DNA of 64,000 bases from Neisseria sicca (GTDB lineage Bacteria > Pseudomonadota > Gammaproteobacteria > Burkholderiales > Neisseriaceae): assembly GCF_017753665.1 (NCBI RefSeq), contig NZ_CP072524.1:2480001-2544000 (forward strand), in the 5' to 3' direction. Both the position numbers and the translations under genes were made by a program. The stretch's first letter is position 1, and each line of letters opens with the position of its first letter. Positions 59,640-64,000 of the stretch are shown piece after piece. The notes beneath the pieces were generated by a model. It was not told the DNA's origin and did no database searches. It saw only the letters and a program-made list of their open reading frames with translations.

Positions 59640-60332
59640 ATGGATAACTCTCTTAACAACGAGCCAAGTTTGGAAAAGTCCAACTCGGCAGCATTATGGC
59701 TGAAATGGACAGCGGCCTTAATATTGTGGCTTGCCGCGTTTCTGTCGGGTGTAACGGCTTTGTATGGTCTGACCAGAGCGGGCAGTGAACCTGCAAATCT
59801 GATACTCGTCGCCTTATTGTCGGCAGGGGCGTGGTACGGTATCTATTTCGGCGGACGACTGACAGGCTGGTTCAGGTCGTCTGAAAACCCGCAAATCCGC
59901 TACCCCGCCATTCATTGGGCAATATGGACGCTTGAAACATTTTTCGCCTTATTTTTTGCAAGCATCATTTTTGATAAACAAAACATAGGATTGGTGGTTT
60001 TTTGCCTGATTTTTAGCGGCTTGGCGGGCGTGTCTGCATATTTGCGCGGCAAACGGCTGATTGCCGATTACCGGCTACGGAAAAATACCGAAGTCCGTGC
60101 AACGGTATGGCGGCTGATATGGAGCTTTATTTTTGCACTGTTATGGTCGGCAACCATCTTGCTCTGCCTGTATGCGCTTCTGCGCCAAATGGCATTGCCT
60201 GAAGGAATTGAGCCTGCTACTTTCTGCTTTATCTTCATCCTAACCGTACTGTCGGGATGTGCTGCATATTACTGCTGGAATGGGTTGGCAAAATTGTTCC
60301 AAAAATATGCACAACAACAGAAAACGTGGTAG
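59640..60332 (+). CDS. Multi-pass membrane protein of unknown function
   Basis: A 230-residue protein with about six hydrophobic segments (ALILWLAAFLSGVTALYGL, LVALLSAGAWYGIYFGG, FFALFFASIIFDKQ, LVVFCLIFSGLAGVSAYL, FALLWSATILLCLYALL, FIFILTVLSGCAAYYCW). No named family. The 190-bp gap to yqiK holds two copies of GATTCAAGAATCCGA. It may belong to the membrane-stress cluster. Confidence 0.7.
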   Translation: MDNSLNNEPSLEKSNSAALWLKWTAALILWLAAFLSGVTALYGLTRAGSEPANLILVALLSAGAWYGIYFGGRLTGWFRSSENPQIRYPAIHWAIWTLETFFALFFASIIFDKQNIGLVVFCLIFSGLAGVSAYLRGKRLIADYRLRKNTEVRATVWRLIWSFIFALLWSATILLCLYALLRQMALPEGIEPATFCFIFILTVLSGCAAYYCWNGLAKLFQKYAQQQKTW

Positions 60333-60336
60333 GTCA

Positions 60337-60412
60337 GATTCAAGAATCCGACGAATCGTTCCGCTTCAAGCCGTATTGCACATAACCCAAATTGTCGGAT
60401 TCAAGAATCCGA
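60337..60412. repeat. Two direct copies of a 15-bp palindromic motif before yqiK
   Basis: GATTCAAGAATCCGA occurs at 60337-60351 and 60398-60412, centres 61 bp apart (about six helical turns). The second is extended to the perfect palindrome CGGATTCAAGAATCCG (60396-60411). Confidence 0.75.
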
Positions 60413-60522
60413 GTACCTTTAAAACCCCAGATTTTTAACCTTTTCAGACGACCCCAAACCCTAAAAAAACCGTCTGAACCCACGCCCCTCAAGGATATAT
60501 CGACAACAAGAAAGGAAAACCC

Positions 60523-62235
60523 ATGAACTTAGTTTCCATCGGCATCATCGCCGGCGTCATACTCGTCGCGCTGTTCGTACTCGGCCTTATCCTCACCCGC
60601 CTGTACCGCCGCGCCAGCAAAGAAGTCTCCTTCGTCCGCACCGGCTTCGGCGGCGAAAAAGTCATCATGAACGGCGGCGCGATGGTGCTGCCCGTGCTGC
60701 ACGAAATCATTCCCGTTAACATGAACACATTGCGTCTCGAAGTGCGCCGCGCGGCGCAGCAGGCGTTGATTACCCGCGACCGGATGCGCGTTGACGTGAT
60801 GGCGGAATTTTACGTCCGCGTCAAACCCAGCGCGGAGAGCATCGCCACCGCCGCGCAAACGCTGGGTATGAAAACCATGTCGCCCGACGAATTGAAAGAC
60901 CTCGTCGAAGGTAAATTCGTCGATGCCCTGCGCGCCGTTGCCGCCGAAATGGCGATGGAAGAGCTGCACGAAAAACGTGTTGATTTCGTTCAGAAAGTGC
61001 AACAAGTCGTCAGCGAAGATTTGTTTAAAAACGGCCTCGAACTCGAAACCGTCTCCCTGACCGGCCTCGACCAAACCAGCTTTGAGTTTTTCAACCCGCA
61101 AAACGCTTTTGACGCGGAAGGTCTGACCAAATTGACCGAAACCATCGAAGGCCGCCGCAAAAAACGCAACGAAATCGAACAAGACACCGATTTGGCGATT
61201 AAAACCAAAAACCTCGAAGCCGAGCAGCAACGCCTGAAAATCTCGCGTGAAGAAGAATACGCCAAACTCGAACAAGAACGCGAAATCGCCGTGCGCCGCG
61301 CCGAACAGGAAGCCAGCATCGCCGAGCAGGAAGCGCAGAAAAAACGTGAAGCGGAAGAAGCCAAAATCGCCGCCGAACGCGAAGTGGATTTGAAACGCAT
61401 CGCCGCCGAACGCGACATTAAAAACGAAGATATCCGCAAAGCCCAAGCCGTCGAGCAGGCGGAGGTCGAGCGCCGCAAAGCTATCGAGCTTGCCGAACAA
61501 GACCGCGCCATTGCCGTTGCCGAGAAATCGCGTGCCGAATCCGAAGCCAAAGCCGAGGCCGACAAAGCCCGTGCCGCCGCCGTGCGTGAAGAAGAGAGCG
61601 TGATTACCGTACGCGAAACCGAACGCGCCGAGCGTGCCAAAGCGGTTGAACTGATTGCCGCCGAAGAAGCCGCACAAAAAGACGCGATTTCGCTCACCGT
61701 CGCCGCCGAAGCCGAGAAACAGGCCGCGCAAGACCGCGCCGAAGCCGTGCGCATCGCCGCGGAAGCCGAAGCCGAGAAACAACGCCTGCAAGCCAAAGGT
61801 GAAGCCGATGCCAAAGTCCTGTTGGCACAAGCGCAAGAGCAGCAATACAAAGTCGATGCCGAAGGTACCCGCGCCGTCAACGAAGCCGCCAACGTCCTGA
61901 GCGTCGAGCAAGTCGAAATGCAAGTGCGCCTCGCCCTGTTGAAACACCTGCCCGACATCATCCGCGAATCCGTGCGTCCGATGGAAAACATCGACGACAT
62001 CAAGATTCTGCAAGTCAACGGCTTGGGCGGGTTCAGCGGCGCTGCCAACAGCTCCGAAGGCGTGTCGGACGGCCAAACCACACAAGCCAGCCTCGCCGAC
62101 CAAATGGTCAACAGCGCCCTGCGCTACCGCAGCCAAGCCCCGCTGGTTGACGGTCTCTTGAAAGAATTGGGTCTGAACGGCGGCGACATCAACGGTCTGA
62201 CGCAAGGGCTGGATAAAGGCATCGGCAAAGAATAA
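60523..62235 (+). CDS. yqiK: Flotillin-family protein YqiK
   Basis: A 570-residue SPFH/flotillin. A single N-terminal transmembrane helix (SIGIIAGVILVALFVLGLIL) is followed by an SPFH domain (~residues 30-200) and a long Ala/Glu-rich coiled coil (~210-470) whose repetitive AEAE/REEE codons create long antisense open frames. A short C-terminal region includes NGLGGFSGAANSSEG. Flotillins organise membrane microdomains. AGAAAGGAA precedes the ATG. It ends ~27 bp before a paired uptake-sequence terminator. Confidence 0.93.
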   Translation: MNLVSIGIIAGVILVALFVLGLILTRLYRRASKEVSFVRTGFGGEKVIMNGGAMVLPVLHEIIPVNMNTLRLEVRRAAQQALITRDRMRVDVMAEFYVRVKPSAESIATAAQTLGMKTMSPDELKDLVEGKFVDALRAVAAEMAMEELHEKRVDFVQKVQQVVSEDLFKNGLELETVSLTGLDQTSFEFFNPQNAFDAEGLTKLTETIEGRRKKRNEIEQDTDLAIKTKNLEAEQQRLKISREEEYAKLEQEREIAVRRAEQEASIAEQEAQKKREAEEAKIAAEREVDLKRIAAERDIKNEDIRKAQAVEQAEVERRKAIELAEQDRAIAVAEKSRAESEAKAEADKARAAAVREEESVITVRETERAERAKAVELIAAEEAAQKDAISLTVAAEAEKQAAQDRAEAVRIAAEAEAEKQRLQAKGEADAKVLLAQAQEQQYKVDAEGTRAVNEAANVLSVEQVEMQVRLALLKHLPDIIRESVRPMENIDDIKILQVNGLGGFSGAANSSEGVSDGQTTQASLADQMVNSALRYRSQAPLVDGLLKELGLNGGDINGLTQGLDKGIGKE

Positions 62236-62261
62236 GCCGCGCCGTTAAGAAGATCTGAAAG

Positions 62262-62306
62262 CAAAGGTCGTCTGAAAACCCGAAACAGGGTTTCAGACGA
62301 CCTTTT
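62262..62306 (+). terminator. Paired-uptake-sequence terminator after yqiK
   Basis: AAAGGTCGTCTGAAAACCC and GGGTTTCAGACGACCTTTT form a long stem (one bulged A) with a seven-base loop and T tail. Confidence 0.82.
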
Positions 62307-62360
62307 GTCAGATGTTTTAGTATAAAATCCCACTTTATTTTTTCTCCCCGTCCTTATCCC

Positions 62361-64000
62361 ATGCGCCTGACCCACATCAAACTCTCCGGCTTCAAATCTT
62401 TTACCGACCCGACCACGATTCATGTTCCGGGGCAGCTTGTTGCGGTTATCGGGCCGAACGGCTGCGGCAAGTCGAATGTGATTGACGCGGTGCGCTGGGT
62501 GTTGGGCGAGGCTTCGGCGAAGCAGCTTCGCGGCGAGAGTATGCAGGACGTGATTTTTAACGGTGCGGCGACACGCCGTCCTGCGCCGAGGGCTTCGGTG
62601 GAGCTGGTGTTTGACAACAGCGACCACAGTTTGCAGGGGGCGTGGGGGCAGTATGCCGAGGTGAGCATCAAGCGGCAGCTGACGCGGCAGGGCGAATCGA
62701 CTTATTTCATCAACAATCAGACCGTGCGCCGCCGCGACATTACCGATTTGTTCTTGGGTACGGGCGTGGGCGCGCGCGGTTATGCTGTCATCGAGCAGGG
62801 GATGATTTCGCGCATCATCGAGGCGCGGCCGGAGGAGTTGCGCGCCTATATCGAGGAAGCGGCGGGCGTGTCCAAATATAAGGAACGCCGCAAGGAGACG
62901 GAAGGCCGTCTGAAAGACACGCGCGAGCATTTGCAGCGTTTGGGCGATTTGCAGAATGAGTTGGCGCGTCAGGTGGAAAAGCTGGAAAAACAGGCGGAAA
63001 CTGCCGAACGCTACAAATACCTGACCGCGCAGTTGAACCAACAACAGGATTTGCTCGATTACGCCCAATGGCAGCAATCGCTTGCCTCCGCCGACAAGGC
63101 GACCGCGCAGCATCAGTCTTTACAGGCGCAGCAGGACGAAACCGTCGCGCAGGTTCAGGTGTTAAACGACGAAGTACACGCCTTGCAGACCGCCGAACAG
63201 TCGCAGCAGCAGACGGTGCACGAATTGAGCAACAAACGCGGCGTGTTGCGCGAGCAGATTGCCCGCTTAGAAGAACAAATCCGCCATCAGCAAAACCTGC
63301 ACCAACGCATCGAACGCGACAAGCAGGCGGCGCAGGCGCAGATGCAGCGCATACATCAGGAGCAGCAGCAAATCCGCGTGCAGCTTGAAGAAAACGAGTT
63401 GCAGGCCGAGGAAAAGCAAACCGAATTGGCGGAATGGGCGATGCAGGTTGCCGAACACGAAGAGCGTCTGCCCGAATTGGAAGAAGCCCAAGCCACGCTC
63501 AACGCCGCCTTCCAAACCCAGCAGGACGAGGCAAACCGCATTCGCCGCGAACTGGCGTTGAAGCAGCAGCAGCTTGCCCATGCCGAACAAACCGTTGCCA
63601 AGCACGAAGAGCGCAAAGGTCGTCTGAAACAGGAAAACCAAGCCCTGAACCTGCCCGACGAAGCCGAAACCGCCGCTGCGCAGGAAGCCGCCGCCTTGTT
63701 GCAAAGCCAGCAAGAGCATTACGAAGAACAAATCATCGCCGCCGAAGAAGCCTTACACACCGCCCGCGAGGCGTTTCAGACGACCTCAAACCGCTTCCAA
63801 AGCCTGAAGCAGCAACACATCACTTTGCAGGCGCAACAGCAGGCGTTGTCGCAAATCCTGTCGCAACAGCAGGAAGCCGCCGACTTCTGGCAGGCAACCG
63901 ACCACGCCGCCACGCCGCAACTGTGGCAACACATCACCGCGCCCGCCGAGTGGCAGCATGCCTTGTCCGTCATCCTTGCCGAACGCCTGCATGCCCGCGC
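62361..64000 (+). CDS. smc: Chromosome segregation protein SMC, N-terminal part (cut by window end)
   Basis: The first ~546 residues of an SMC ATPase. Walker A is VIGPNGCGKSNVID, the Q-loop region follows in GESMQDVIFNGAA, and a long coiled coil starts after YKERRKETEGR at residue ~175 and runs to the window edge, rich in Gln/Ala/Glu. An uptake sequence occurs in frame near 63776. SMC with ScpA/ScpB compacts chromosomes. The hinge, second coiled coil and Walker B head lie outside the window. Confidence 0.95.
   Translation, partial: MRLTHIKLSGFKSFTDPTTIHVPGQLVAVIGPNGCGKSNVIDAVRWVLGEASAKQLRGESMQDVIFNGAATRRPAPRASVELVFDNSDHSLQGAWGQYAEVSIKRQLTRQGESTYFINNQTVRRRDITDLFLGTGVGARGYAVIEQGMISRIIEARPEELRAYIEEAAGVSKYKERRKETEGRLKDTREHLQRLGDLQNELARQVEKLEKQAETAERYKYLTAQLNQQQDLLDYAQWQQSLASADKATAQHQSLQAQQDETVAQVQVLNDEVHALQTAEQSQQQTVHELSNKRGVLREQIARLEEQIRHQQNLHQRIERDKQAAQAQMQRIHQEQQQIRVQLEENELQAEEKQTELAEWAMQVAEHEERLPELEEAQATLNAAFQTQQDEANRIRRELALKQQQLAHAEQTVAKHEERKGRLKQENQALNLPDEAETAAAQEAAALLQSQQEHYEEQIIAAEEALHTAREAFQTTSNRFQSLKQQHITLQAQQQALSQILSQQQEAADFWQATDHAATPQLWQHITAPAEWQHALSVILAERLHAR

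Noticed and set aside
60529..62205. 558-codon open frame antisense to yqiK
   Set aside because: Caused by the repetitive Ala/Glu/Arg codons of the flotillin coiled coil; it reads as Phe/Gly-rich repeats without a plausible start.

Overview
The window is chromosomal DNA from a non-pathogenic Neisseria. The DNA uptake sequence here is mainly AGGTCGTCTGAA, the dialect I associate with the N. mucosa/N. sicca/N. subflava group rather than with meningococcus or gonococcus. It occurs dozens of times, often as inverted pairs that form transcription terminators. Correia elements, dRS3 repeats, IS1106-like (IS5 family) and IS481-family insertion sequences, and an intact PilS/PilR pair agree with this. 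Species assignment is inference.

Layout. 1-376: end of an IS1106-like copy. 446-521: tRNA-Asn. 618-4783: a leftward five-gene operon (roadblock protein, wHTH/roadblock-like protein, Arf/MglA-like GTPase, receiver-like protein, membrane-anchored FimV-like TPR protein) that resembles a cell-polarity or GTPase-switch module and is the best candidate for an undescribed system. 4929-7400: rlmD and an L,D-transpeptidase. 7542-9726: Correia element plus a nested IS1106/MITE mosaic. 9823-14447: acetate uptake genes (yjcH-actP) with a divergent LysR regulator, a frameshifted queuosine-precursor transporter and an EamA gene cut off by IS1106. 15878-19559: prmC, an ExoIII paralogue of NExo type, an ArsR regulator and a lipid A acyltransferase. 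19655-24617: IS-rich segment around argC and aroB. 24839-33135: housekeeping genes (glnE, dapD, sspA-sspB, folD), small enzymes and the tRNA-His/Arg/Pro cluster. 33288-35698: rfbA and rfbB for dTDP-sugar synthesis, with an odd small gene between them and a possible glycosyltransferase remnant behind. 36915-42575: pilR-pilS and parC. 42932-46789: a LexA/S24-type repressor with candidate operators, erpA and a YafJ-type amidotransferase. 46843-52553: a secreted small protein, a Fic protein, tex and tldD. 52798-55441: orphan immunity-like genes. 55484-62235: an envelope-stress neighbourhood (PspA, two related exported proteins, OsmC, YqiJ and the flotillin YqiK). 62361-end: the first part of smc.

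Taken together, most genes are ordinary core functions. Accessory content sits in the IS-rich 7.5-24.6 kb part and in the 52.8-62.2 kb envelope/immunity part. Several features could switch or vary: a T8 tract in the transporter gene, a 12-bp tandem repeat inside a lipoprotein gene, and inverted IS copies able to flip about 5 kb. I worked from the sequence alone; family names come from motif recognition, not from searches.
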